Source: Phocoena phocoena
Lineage: Eukaryota > Chordata > Mammalia > Artiodactyla > Phocoenidae
Direction of reading: 5' to 3'
DNA: 64,000 nt
Assembly (NCBI RefSeq): GCF_963924675.1
Contig: NC_089221.1
Coordinates: 135,140,263-135,204,262 of the forward strand
The notes beneath the pieces are model-generated. The model made no database searches. It saw only the letters and a program-made list of their open reading frames with translations, and was not told the DNA's origin. Each line of letters opens with the position of its first letter. The stretch's first letter is position 1. The position numbers were made by a program, and so were the translations under genes. Shown here piece by piece: positions 23,466 through 33,914 of the stretch.

Positions 23466-24543
23466 CTCTCTCTGATTCTATCAAGCCTAAGTCGAGAACC
23501 ACAATCACAAACCAGCAAAAGTAAAACCAAAGAACAAACTTAGATTGTGGTCAGAAGCAAGGGACAAAACAAACCGGACTGAAAATCTCAAATTCCGGCT
23601 CAATGGGGAGAAAAGAGTCCATCAAGGAAATAAGGCTGATGTAGGTCAACCAGCAGACACATGAAAGACCTGCCTCTGAACATCTCCCTCCACTTTCATC
23701 ATTGGAGACAAACGATCCCAGTTTGCTGTCAAGGAATATGGGAAGGTGGGGTGAGTTACTTGGGTTCTCATCTCTCACGCTAATGTTGGCTCTCCCACTT
23801 CCCAGGAAAAAGGGACAGAGAACAGGCATTAGGAAAGCCCCTCAAACCCTTTGTGGGATGGGTTTATCCAGCCTGCAGGTGGGTGTCCCTTAGAGGGGGG
23901 ACAACATGAGGGACATCTCTCATCTCTTGGGTCCACCAAATTAAATGACTGTGAGTTCCTCTTTAATTTTCCCAACAATGAGAGACAAAGGTGACATTCT
24001 AAATATAGGAACAGACTAAAGCACAACCCAATTTTCCATAGGCATAATGAACAATCTGATTCCCACTATGCCTTGGTTACTGTTGTAGAGAGGCTTCACC
24101 CAAATCCAGCAAGTAAGCCAGCGTTCGCCTCTTTGAACTCTTGCCCTTAGAGACAAAGGACCTTTCAACTTACAAAGTCCACCATAAAAAATGTGAATGT
24201 GCCTGGCTACAGGGGGCTGTGCTAACATAACCACAGGCAAAAGAGTAACACAAACTGTGGAGTGAAGCGCATCCCCTGACATCAGGGTCTACTCTGCCAG
24301 TGACAACTCTGGAAACATCACTTGAATTCCGTTGGAGTAAAGTACTGTATTTCCTGGAAACTCTAAGTCTAAAATTTTGTCTAACTTTAACACATATCAC
24401 GTTAACTTGATGCCTCGTAATGAGAATGACTGATCTTTCATTACCATTTTTACATTTCATCATTTGAATGGTTATTTTATCAGAAATTCATTTCTACCTC
24501 AAAATCTCAAATATACCATTACATTAAGAGACTCAATAAGGCA

Positions 24544-24562
24544 AACACACACACACACACAC
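24544..24562 (+). repeat. (AC)n microsatellite
   Basis: Short AC dinucleotide repeat. Confidence 0.85.
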
Positions 24563-24825
24563 AATTTTGCTCAAACTAGTAAAGCAGAAAATTCATGAAT
24601 GACTTTTTTCATTAGGTTAGAATTCTTCACTCCAGATTAAATGATTAAGTTTGCCAGTTCATTTTGACTTTTGAACATTCAAACTAACAATGCAGAAAAT
24701 TTACGGTTGGTTTTTTATCCTCATCATGTAAAGATCTTTAACTAGAAAGCGAGTTCTTCCAGCGTATTTTGATTTTTGGAAGTGCATTCTGGATTCAACA
24801 TTTCAAAAACATCATCAATTATATA

Positions 24826-24878
24826 CATGAGAGGCCTGCTCCGGTCTCCACGCAAAGAGTGGACGGAGCCCTCTCATG
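24826..24878. other. 53-nt imperfect hairpin
   Basis: The arms pair as 9 bp (catgagagg with cctctcatg), a 3-nt 5' bulge, 6 bp (gctccg with cggagc), another 3-nt bulge, then 5 bp (tccac with gtgga), closing a gcaaaga loop. That is 20 pairs, mostly G-C, in AT-rich surroundings. It could be a structured RNA, the remnant of a palindromic DNA transposon, or chance. It is short for a typical microRNA precursor. Confidence 0.6.
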
Positions 24879-25494
24879 CGTGAATAGCCGTGGACTGAGA
24901 GAAGTGAGGATATTCTAGTTGGCTATCCCTCTGCATTGTCTGACAGGCACCCCCTCTCCTATCCTGGCCAAGCTTTGGAAAAAAGTCAGCTTCTGTCTTG
25001 GAAATCCTCTCTTCCTTGATTAGAGAAGTAGGGGTATGGCAGAAAGTGGTATGAAATTAGAGTAAGGATATGCCAGGGCCTTCCCCAGCGACCAGATTTT
25101 CCCTCTCCTACTTCTCCCCCAGTATCCTATCTTCTTTGGATACTTGCATACAAGTGACGTAAAATAATCTTAACCTAGTTATTAATGACATCTTCCTGGG
25201 GTCATGTTGTATTTAACAAGAGACTAAGATTCAGCGTGGCATAGTCACTGAAGGGGAAATTTCTCGGCAGAGTGGTGGATCAATGATCGGAGGGCTCTAG
25301 ATAGGTTTGGCTTGGACCTGCTGGGATTGTGGCAGTGGGCATGCAAGCACCAAAAGAATCCTGTGACTGTATAAACTCCAAGTCCCTCTGAGCCTGCAAG
25401 TCTAGGAGGCAGAACCATATCCCAGGGCAGAGGAAGTTTCAACATCCCTCAGCATGGTGCCGAAGCAAGAGCCTAGATCAGGCATCACATGAAC

Positions 25495-25660
25495 AGCACT
25501 ATGACTCCAGGATCTGCCATTTGTGAAGCTCTGTGAGCTAGGATATATTCATCAACCTCTGTCTTTCTTGCAGGGCTGTTGTGAGGATTAATTGAACAGT
25601 TAAAGAAAGAACCCAGCACCCTGCCTGGCACAGGGTAGCTGAAAGATAAAATCTGCGGTC
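25495..25660 (+). repeat. MIR SINE
   Basis: Landmarks: 'actatgactccaggatctgc', 'gcagggctgttgtgaggatt', 'aattgaacagttaaagaaag', 'gcaccctgcctggcacaggg'. Confidence 0.75.
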
Positions 25661-27330
25661 CCCCCTCCCTCTTCACATCACAGCGCACAGACATTCTGTC
25701 CTACTCCACCTATGGGTAGGGTGGTCCTGGCCTGAAACTATGAGCTAAGAAAAATGATCTCATCTCTGGTCAGAGACACGCAATGCAATTTTATTGCATG
25801 ATGCACAGAGACTCCCAAAATGTGTTAGCTCAAACCTACTGATTCCAGGGGTGCAATGACGGGTCAAGTTCTGCAACAAAGAGGATTCAGCCTCCCTGAG
25901 GATCTCAGCCCTGCTTCTGGGAGTCTGGCCTCCAGCCTTCGAGAAAATAAATGGCTCTAACAGATTCTGGGCCCCAAATCCAACTTTAATTTACTGGTGA
26001 CCTCATGGCTTTCAGGAGCATTACACAGGACTTATTTGGAATTCACTCTTTCCTACGCCCTTTTTTTTATTGGATAAATCTGATGATCATGCTGATTTCT
26101 TGGATCTTTTTATCTAGAAAGGAATTTTTCTGGAAGTACTTAGTATTTTTAATCAAATCAAGAAAGAATTTTATTTAAAAACTTGTAAGCATATAATTTC
26201 TTAATATACTTTCTTGGTAAATTAGTGATGGTTTTGACATAATTTTTCCTAATTTTTATGAAACATTTCAATTAACTTTCACTCTATAGGTTAATCACAA
26301 AGATTATAGTTTAGATATTGGATGTGGAACATGATGATTCCGAAAAAAAGTGTGTGTGTGGGGGGGGTGCTGTTTCTCTTACTTTCTCCAAATCTGCTTT
26401 CTAAAAGTGATTTTTAAATGTGAGCTTATTTTTAACTATTTAATTCAACTCTGGATGTGAATTTATGAGGTAATGAGGAGGTCAAAGTCATGGAAAAATG
26501 ATGGAAAGTAAGGCACACTTTAATATAATTTCTCAAAAAAACTGCATATTTAGTAGAAGTCTGCTTAAGTAGTCTTAGGGGAACTGGACATCTCTATCAA
26601 TTATTACTGTATTTCTAGCTTAAAGGCAACAACTGTAAAGAATTATGATACTCAGGCCCATACCTAATAAAAGGAGACTCACATACCGCATGACTAAATA
26701 TTTCAAAGCTATAAAACAAACTTTAAGTGAAATATGTTATACCTCCTCTCTTGATGAATATTCCTTCATAATGACCTAGAAGGCCAGGTTTGACTTTAGA
26801 ATTCTTGAACTCTTCAAAGTTCCACTCAAGAGCCTGGTGACACAGAGAGACCAGCCCATCACATAAGCTCTCTTCTCCTTCCACCTCTGGCCCAGATCCA
26901 CATCTCAAGGAGCTTCATGCACCCATATGAGCACTCCAGCCCTCACATCCAATCTCCCTCCCCATCTTCTACAAGCAGCCCTCTGACTAGGATGCTCACA
27001 CCCTAGGAGGGTAGACCTGGGTGAGAGAACCAGGAGGCCCTTTGGAATTGGGCTCAGGGCCTTTGGGGGTTCAAATTCCTGGGTGCCAAAAACTCTGAGC
27101 GTGATCTAGAGGGTGGGCAGGTTCCCGATGGCCCCATGGACCTCTCGTCCATAGGAGGGTTATGGCTTGGGGCCAAATTGGGGCCCTCTGAAGAGCAGAG
27201 TCCAAGAGCAGAGGACTCTCTTAACTGGGCCTCAGAATGATACAGGACATTCAACCACACTCAGAATAAATGGAAACACTGGGTATTCTCTATAGTTTAG
27301 TACTAAGTATTTTACAGTTTCCAATTTTCA
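25661..27330. other. Unique or unassignable noncoding sequence
   Basis: The GC-richer section 26880-27260 may be an old retroelement remnant ('tggggccaaattggggccct'), but I cannot assign it. A small palindromic atgcaa-tttta-ttgcat lies at 25783-25799. No coding gene. Confidence 0.35.
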
Positions 27331-27379
27331 AAAGCTTGCAAATGTATATTCCTAGAATTACGCACCCTCCATCTACTTC

Positions 27380-27775
27380 TAATCCCCCCAAATCCAGATT
27401 CCACCTACTAGGCATGTTTTTCACCTTTCCATATGCTGTTATCTCTGCTGTAAACGGCCCCACCCTCCCACCATCTCCTTCCCTTGCTAACTCATCTTCA
27501 TTCTGAAAGATTTGATTCAGGGCAACTACCTCTTCTAGGATACCTTCTGGGACCTCATTTCCCATTGCTTGGAGACAGCCATTCCCCTCCTCTGTGCTCT
27601 CAAATTATCTGCCTTATGTTCCTATATTGCATTCCATTTTATTAAACTATTAGCTCTATTAAATTATTAGCTCTGCACCGTCCATTCAGATCTTCTTCTG
27701 ACCAGTGTTATTTATATTTGTATTACAGAGCCAAACACCTAATACATACTTGCTAAAGTGAAATTAAACTCAACT
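27380..27775 (+). repeat. L2 LINE 3' region
   Basis: L2 landmarks: 'gctaactcatcttcattctg', 'ctaggataccttctgggac', 'ctctgtgctctcaaattatc', then a 3' end with 'agccaaacacctaatacata'. Confidence 0.65.
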
Positions 27776-27784
27776 CACGGTGGT

Positions 27785-28050
27785 CTCTTGTCATATGCAA
27801 CCTTCCCGACAAGGCTTTCCCTCAACTTTCTCTAAAATAGCCCCCTTACCAAGCTCTAGCCCCTAGCCCTACTTTATTTTTCTTTATAACATTAACTACC
27901 TGACATTATATTAGATATGTATTTATCTTCCCCATTTAGGATGTGAGTTCCACAAGGGCAGGGACTTTGTTTATTTTAATGACTGGTGAGTCCACAGTAC
28001 CTAGAATAGGCAGGCATTCAATAAATAGTGTTGGATAAGTAAATGAATGC
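27785..28050 (+). repeat. L2 LINE 3' end
   Basis: 'ccgacaaggctttccctc', 'ttaggatgtgagttccaca', 'agggcagggactttgttt', 'tcaataaatagtgttggata'. A second L2 copy in the same orientation directly follows the first. Confidence 0.8.
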
Positions 28051-28054
28051 ACTA

Positions 28055-29475
28055 AACACATCTGAACTATCTCAGCTTCCTCAAACTTCTATCATTTGTA
28101 TATCTTTTGCCAATCTACCCACCACTGTTATTATTATTTAATTAATAATTTTACTTTAAAATGATTCACTCTCTCATTTAAGTAAAATTATTTTCAAAGG
28201 AAACTATACACAGAAAGCCAGCTAACTGAAGATAATCATAAAAATAGGTGTAGAATGATTAAATGGAAAATGCCTGTGGGTCTCCTAAAATTATCTTACA
28301 GGCCAACACTGGTACATAGGCTGGTAACTTGCCACACTTTGGGAAATGCTGTTGACTTGATCAAAGAGACCTTCGATTCCCGAACTGTGCCAGATCGCAA
28401 AGTATATTATGCATGCTTCTCACCTACTACTGAAAACTATCCACAACCTGAAAAATTTAGTGCATATACCCTAAGCATTTCTATGTCATGGAAGCTTCAA
28501 AGGCTCAGCCCAAATACCACGCTTCTCAGATTGCAGTGAATGAACCTCAAGCACACACAAGAGTTTTTCTGTTTCATTTTCTCTCTGAAAGAGAAAAAAA
28601 ATTCTCACAGAAAAAGAAACAGAATGAAAGACTCATATTGACAGCTCTTACCCAAAGACTCAACTCTGAGAGTTATCTGTGTTGCATCCTGAGACAGACA
28701 ATTTCTGAGTCTGTGTAATGCCCCAGAATAGGAAATAATGGCCAGTGGTCATTCCAAACAATAGACGGATAATTTTTTAAAAATAGTAGTAATTATGATC
28801 AGTTTCCATAAAAATTCCAAATTTTCTTCACTTCAACAAAGTCAGGACTCTTCTTTAAGAGTCTTTTAAAATTAGTTGCTAAGCTTAGTTTTTTAGAAAA
28901 TTCCTTACATCTAGTCAAAGGATCAGTCTTCAGACTTTCTCTCTCTTGGCTAAGATGAGGTGTTTTTGGTTACAGAGAAGACTATTTTCCAAGCATTTGT
29001 GAGAAGTTGGTGGTTTTTTGCCTCTTAAAATGCTACAACTATACACAAGTATTTTACATCTATTCCAAATAGCTAGTCTTCAGAATTGTAAACAGAGAAT
29101 CAGTAAGTTCCAATGTTGACATGGTAAAAGTGAAAACTAAGTTCAGCAGTGGCTGATAGCTTCAAAAGTATGCTCTCCGCTGATCCGTAGTAAATATTTT
29201 TTTCTCCCTTATTTGAAATGAAGCACAAAGATTTAATAACAAATAAAAACCTACCAACATTTTATTTACCATTATAGAAACATATGTGTATGAAAATACG
29301 CATTAAAATTTTATTATAAGAATAATAATATCCAACTAGTTTCTGTTTTGCTGTCCTACTGTTTTCTTTTCCCGCTACAGAAAGTTGTTCTTACATCGCC
29401 AGCATTTTGAGAGATAGCATTGTGTAAAGCAGCTCAAAGGTGGTCCCATGGAACCCTGAAGGTCTCTGAGTCTCT
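28055..29475. other. Unique noncoding sequence
   Basis: AT-rich, with no repeat recognised. The 94-codon frame at 28255-28539 matches no family I know. The 5' end of the hAT element that follows could extend into this region but I could not find its terminal inverted repeat. Confidence 0.4.
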
Positions 29476-29479
29476 TTTA

Positions 29480-31138
29480 GGAGGTCAAACCTATTTTCCT
29501 CATAATACCACTGTACTGACATTTGTACAGAATTGCAAAAGCAAAGATGGATAAAGCAATGACGATGCTTTAGTGAGAATCAAGGCAGCGCCACCAAACC
29601 GTACTCAACAGTCATTGTATCCTTCACCATCCAGTAAACACACACACTTGCACACACACAAAAAACATAAAAACCATTTCACTTAAAATGTTCTTGATGA
29701 AGTAGCAAAAATTATTAATTTTCTTGAACTTTATTAAAATATTAAATTGTATTAAATCTCAACCATTCTTACATCTTCCTAAGATTCTGTGAGATGAAAT
29801 GGGAAATACAAATAGAGCTTTCTGCTGCATGCCAAAGTATAATATTCAGGTAAACTACTTGTGCAATTGTTTGAATTGTGAGCTAGACAGGTCTTTTTTT
29901 TTTTTTTTTTTTGGCAGAACACCATTTTTACTTGTGAGTACAACTGATAAACAATGGTTATTCAGACAGAGTACTTGGCAAACGTCTTCTTAAAAATGAG
30001 CAAAGGGGAACCGTCACTTCATGGAAAACAACTGACAGTCATATGTTGCCAATGATAAAATTCAAGCTTTCAAGTGAAAATTAGAATTTTGGGAAACTTG
30101 TATCCCCCACCATGAGCTTGAAAGCTTCCCAATAACTTCTCTGTTGAGACTGACTTGGATATTAATGAATATGAATTTTCAATACTGTACAATAAAATGT
30201 CATTCATCTCAGTGAACATAATTCATGGGACCAATATTTTCCAAATAACCAATGCATGATGTTACAAAATCATGGTGGATAAAAGATCCATTCAAAGTGA
30301 AAGATATACAAGTGGGCTTTAATATAAAGAGTATAAAAAAAAAAGTTCATTGGTTTTGGTTTCAGATTGAACACTACAACTAACTTTTAAGAAATTACCG
30401 CTTGTCAAAATTTTGGTATAATATCAAAGAAGAATATTCACAATTATTTTAAACTATTAAAACAGTCCTCTTTTTCCCAACTACGTGCATTGATAAAGCT
30501 GGATTTTCGTCATATACTCTACCCAAAATAACATATAGCAACCTAGTGCAGAAGCCAATATGAGAATGCTGTCTTTTATTAAGCCAGAAATTTTTTTAAA
30601 GATTGGTAAAAATGTAAAATAATTCCAGTTTTCTCACTATTTTTGTTTCAGAAAATAGAGTTTTACCCATTTTACAATATATTACTTATGATAACATAAC
30701 TTATGTTAAAATGTATTAACTTACGTTACTAGCAAACATGAGCTTGCTACTGTCATTTTAAAAGGAATAAATAAACATTTTTCAAGTTCTCATTTTCATT
30801 TATAATACAGTCAATATGGACACATATAAGCCACATAAACAAAAGTTCTTTGGAGTCCCAAGAATTTTTAAGAGTATAAGGTCATTAGGCCTTACAGTTT
30901 TTTTTTGTTTGTTTTTTTTTTTGCGGTACGCGGGCCTCTCACTGTTGTGGCCTCTCCCGTCGCAGAGCACAGGCTCCGGACGCGCAGGCTCAGCGGCCAC
31001 GGCTCACGGGCCTAGCCGCTCCGCGGCATGTGGGATCCTCCCGGACCGGGGCACGAACCCGTGTCCCCTGTATCGGCAAGCGGACTCCCAACCACTGTGG
31101 CACCAGGGAAGCCCGGCCTTACAGTTTGATAAGCACTG
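29480..31138 (+). pseudogene. Decayed autonomous hAT transposon with transposase relic (ZBED/SCAND3-like)
   Basis: Translating across frameshifts gives pieces of a hAT transposase of the type domesticated in mammals as ZBED5, FAM200 and SCAND3. About 29790-29840 reads DEMGNTNRAFCC, immediately after an in-frame stop. About 30055-30100 reads NDKIQAFK-stop-KLEFW. About 30480-30545 reads AGFSSYTLPKITYSN, part of the C-terminal hATC dimerisation region. The 3' end resembles a Charlie-type terminus ('cataaacaaaagttctttgg', 'aatttttaagagtataaggt') and closes with gtttgataagcactg at 31124-31138, a degenerate hAT inverted repeat. A CHR SINE interrupts this terminus. The enzyme would have bound the terminal repeats and moved the element by cut and paste. 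Stops and frameshifts rule out function. A 5' inverted repeat was not found. The transposon terminus argues against a processed gene copy. Confidence 0.75.
30901..31114 (-). mobile_element. CHR-type tRNA-derived SINE
   Basis: Reverse orientation, T-rich tail (with a tttg interruption), 'gcggtacgcgggcctctcac', body, and head ending 'caccagggaagccc'. A perfect 13-bp target duplication, ggccttacagttt, lies at 30888-30900 and 31115-31127. It sits about 24 bp from the end of the hAT element. Confidence 0.93.
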
Positions 31139-31204
31139 GTGTAGCTTTGAAGAAACTGGAATCTGTAGTTAAGAGAGGCCCACACATTACAGTTCAGCCA
31201 TGCA

Positions 31205-31375
31205 TTGATTCTGTGGCCCCTTGCAAAAGTCATTTAATCTCTCTGAACCTCAGTTTCCTATCTGTAACAATAACAGTGCTCCTCCCCCTCACAGGGCTAT
31301 TATGAGAATTCCATGAAGTCACGGCTATTTGTCCCTAACACATTATGCATTCTTAATAATTACGAGCTGCCGGTA
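31205..31375 (+). repeat. MIR SINE
   Basis: 'gcaaaagtcatttaatctc', 'tctgaacctcagtttcctat', 'cacagggctattatgagaat', then a decayed 3' part. Confidence 0.8.
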
Positions 31376-31379
31376 TCAC

Positions 31380-33385
31380 CTTCATCTTGTCTTTTTTGGC
31401 CAACTTATTAAGTTGACACTGGCAAAAGCCGTTCAGATTTTGAAAGAGAGGAGAAATTGCCCCTCCAAAGAGAGATGAGGCTGGCCTCCCCTCATAGATT
31501 ATGTGGCCACAAGGCTGTTAGGTCTGAGCCACAGTTTACCACAATATTGCCTGACAGAGTGATTCCACCAGGGCTCAGCTCTCTTCTTACCAGCTGGTGC
31601 TAGGAGAGAAGGAGCCAGGCAAAAGAGAAAACTCTATCACTTCCTAAGGGCACCGAAGTCATTTTCATTATCAATCACCAGCTCGTACACACACGCGGAT
31701 GCTCAGGGTGGAGTAAACCAATTCAGTTGTGTGATAGGTTCAGGGTTCAAATGCAGTTGACATACACCATCTCTGAACCTGTTGGCATGGACTTAGGAAA
31801 AGACAACTAGCCCTATAGAATGCGATGAAAGATAAAAGAAACCCCTTTTTTTTCTCATTTTCCATTTATCTTTTAAGTTCTGTGGGATGGGTACACAAAC
31901 TATACAAATAATCATTTCTCAATTTTCCCCTACTACTTTTTTTCCATAATTTGAAAACATAAAGCTCTTTCCACTGGCTGCCTTTCTAATTCTTCTTTCT
32001 ATTCCTGTGCCAGTGCAAAAGGAATTGCCAACGAAAGTGCTATAAACAGCCATGCCCTCGCTGAAAAAGGCAATATGCCGTCAGCCTGACATATACCTCG
32101 CTTTTCCGCTCATTGTTCACACCGTGATTGATGGTGTAGTTCATTAATGTGGGACGATTGTCAGCTTTTCCTGAATAAATATAAAAAGAAACAAAGAAAT
32201 CCCCACCCTTTTCAAGCCAGAGTGAATTATTTCCTATTTTCCAGGCTTAGGTTTAAGGATCCATAGGGCATTTGTCTCAAAGTAAATAATGAACATACCC
32301 TTTAATGGAAGAAGTTTTAGTTTGGTTTCAGGGTTGAAATACTTGATATTTATATATACATAAATACCTGATATTTATATATATGTAAAAAGGAGGAAGG
32401 AATGCTATTCAAAAGGATGAAGCAATTTGGGCGCCTAAAACTGTACTTCCTTTAAAGCAAAACGTCATCTTTAGTACACATAGTCATGTAAAACGCCAGA
32501 AATTATCACCTCGGGAAAGCTGTAAAGTAAAAGTGATCTGTCAGGTGCTGAACCACATGTGACAAGAATCAGGAAAGAGAGCAGTGAACTGGATGGATAG
32601 TTAGAGGATTCATTTACAGCTGGATAGGAAAGTTGATTAACGTCTATCCGCATCAAAAGGAAGTCTCCTGGAAATTACCAAAATAGATGTTCCTTTCAAT
32701 TTCTGTACTCATAATGCAGGCTAGGAATGCTTTCATTGCCAGACACATTTACATGTATAAGCTGAAGAAAGGTAAGATGGTTCCCTCTTGGTCACCTTTG
32801 CCCTGTTATCAGGAGGCATTGCCTCTGTGACTCTTCTCGGCACTGGCATACTTATCTTTCTGCCTGTCTGAACTGTCCTAACTGGATCTTTGCTAACTCC
32901 GTTAGGCACAAGGTCAACAAACACCATCGGGTGTGTCTTGCTTTTAGCTTTGGTGTACAAAAAGCGACAACCGAAACAAAAACATCCTCGTACATGTGGT
33001 GCTCACAAGCTGATGAACATGCAGCATTTCACTCTGGGCATTCTGTTCCTGTACAGATTTTCTTCGGTGGTAATGTGCTAATGACAATAATAATTTATTC
33101 TGAAGATGCGCTAAATTTCTTGAGTTGAATCATGAAGTATTTTGACTACCACTGTAAGGCATAGGGAACTGAGAACTGTAGAAAAGCTGGTCCTCTGCCA
33201 CCACTTGGAGAGCCACTGTGATCACGATAGAAGGTGATTACTGAGGACTAACCAGCAGACCCTGGATGATTTTTCTTCTTAAGATGACAGCTTGCCTCTG
33301 TATCATGTATTCTGAAATCACATGTGCGGGGCTCTGTTTTCAGGAAGTTCTCATTCTTAATGATGTAGGTAAAGGGACCCAAACC
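31380..33385. other. Unique noncoding sequence
   Basis: No repeat recognised except a short imperfect duplication at 32340-32385 (tgatatttatatata twice). Overlapping opposite-strand frames at 32733-33128 have no domain. The 31960-32180 part has few low-complexity runs and several CpGs, consistent with a regulatory block. Confidence 0.4.
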
Positions 33386-33389
33386 CTAA

Positions 33390-33640
33390 CAAGAGCTCAC
33401 TGTTATTAAGCACTCACCACATTGCCAGGCACGGGACTAGGCACAGTTACCTTCTTCGATCCACTTTCCAACTCTGTTAGGTCTCAACTACCATTACTGC
33501 CATTTTCATGATGAGGAAGACGGGGGCAGGGATTAGGCGAAGAGCTTCTTCAAGGTCACATATGAGTAAGTGGGATGGCCAGGATGCTCACCCAGCCCTG
33601 TCTGACTCCAGAGCCAGAACCGTGAGCCTCTAACATACGT
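33390..33640 (-). repeat. MIR SINE
   Basis: Reverse MIR: 'ttattaagcactcaccacat', 'tgccaggcacgggactaggc', 'ttcatgatgaggaagac', 'tcaaggtcacatatgagtaa', 'ccctgtctgactccagagcc'. Confidence 0.85.
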
Positions 33641-33699
33641 GTCTACTGATTAACTCTGAAATGTTGGGAAAGTTTCTATCAAGGAAAGAGCAATCTCCA

Positions 33700-33910
33700 C
33701 TTGGCTTTAAAATGCTTTATAAAGTGGTAGCCATTTGATTTCTCATTTCCTCCTCACTCTAACCACATTAAGTCAGCAGATAATATTATGCTCATTTTAC
33801 AGATGAGGAAAATAAAGTCCAGAGGAGCAAAAGCACTGTCTTAAGGTACAACAGCCATGACTGGAAGAGCTGGGACTGGAATTCGGGTCTTTCCTGTCCA
33901 TTATTTTGCT
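33700..33910 (-). repeat. MIR SINE
   Basis: Reverse MIR: 'ttatgctcattttacagatg', 'aggaaaataaagtccagagg', 'gctgggactggaattcgg'. A second MIR in the same orientation 60 bp from the first. Confidence 0.8.
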
Positions 33911-33914
33911 ACAA

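Larger units (their letters stand above)
23466..25490. other. Unique noncoding sequence
   Basis: Contains an (AC)n run at 24544-24562 and the hairpin at 24826-24878. Otherwise no repeat, RNA or coding gene recognised. Confidence 0.4.

Noticed and set aside
32733..33128. Possible ribosomal-protein retrocopy (basic KKRQPKQKHPR stretch)
   Set aside because: Could not be extended to any ribosomal protein; no poly-A or target duplication.
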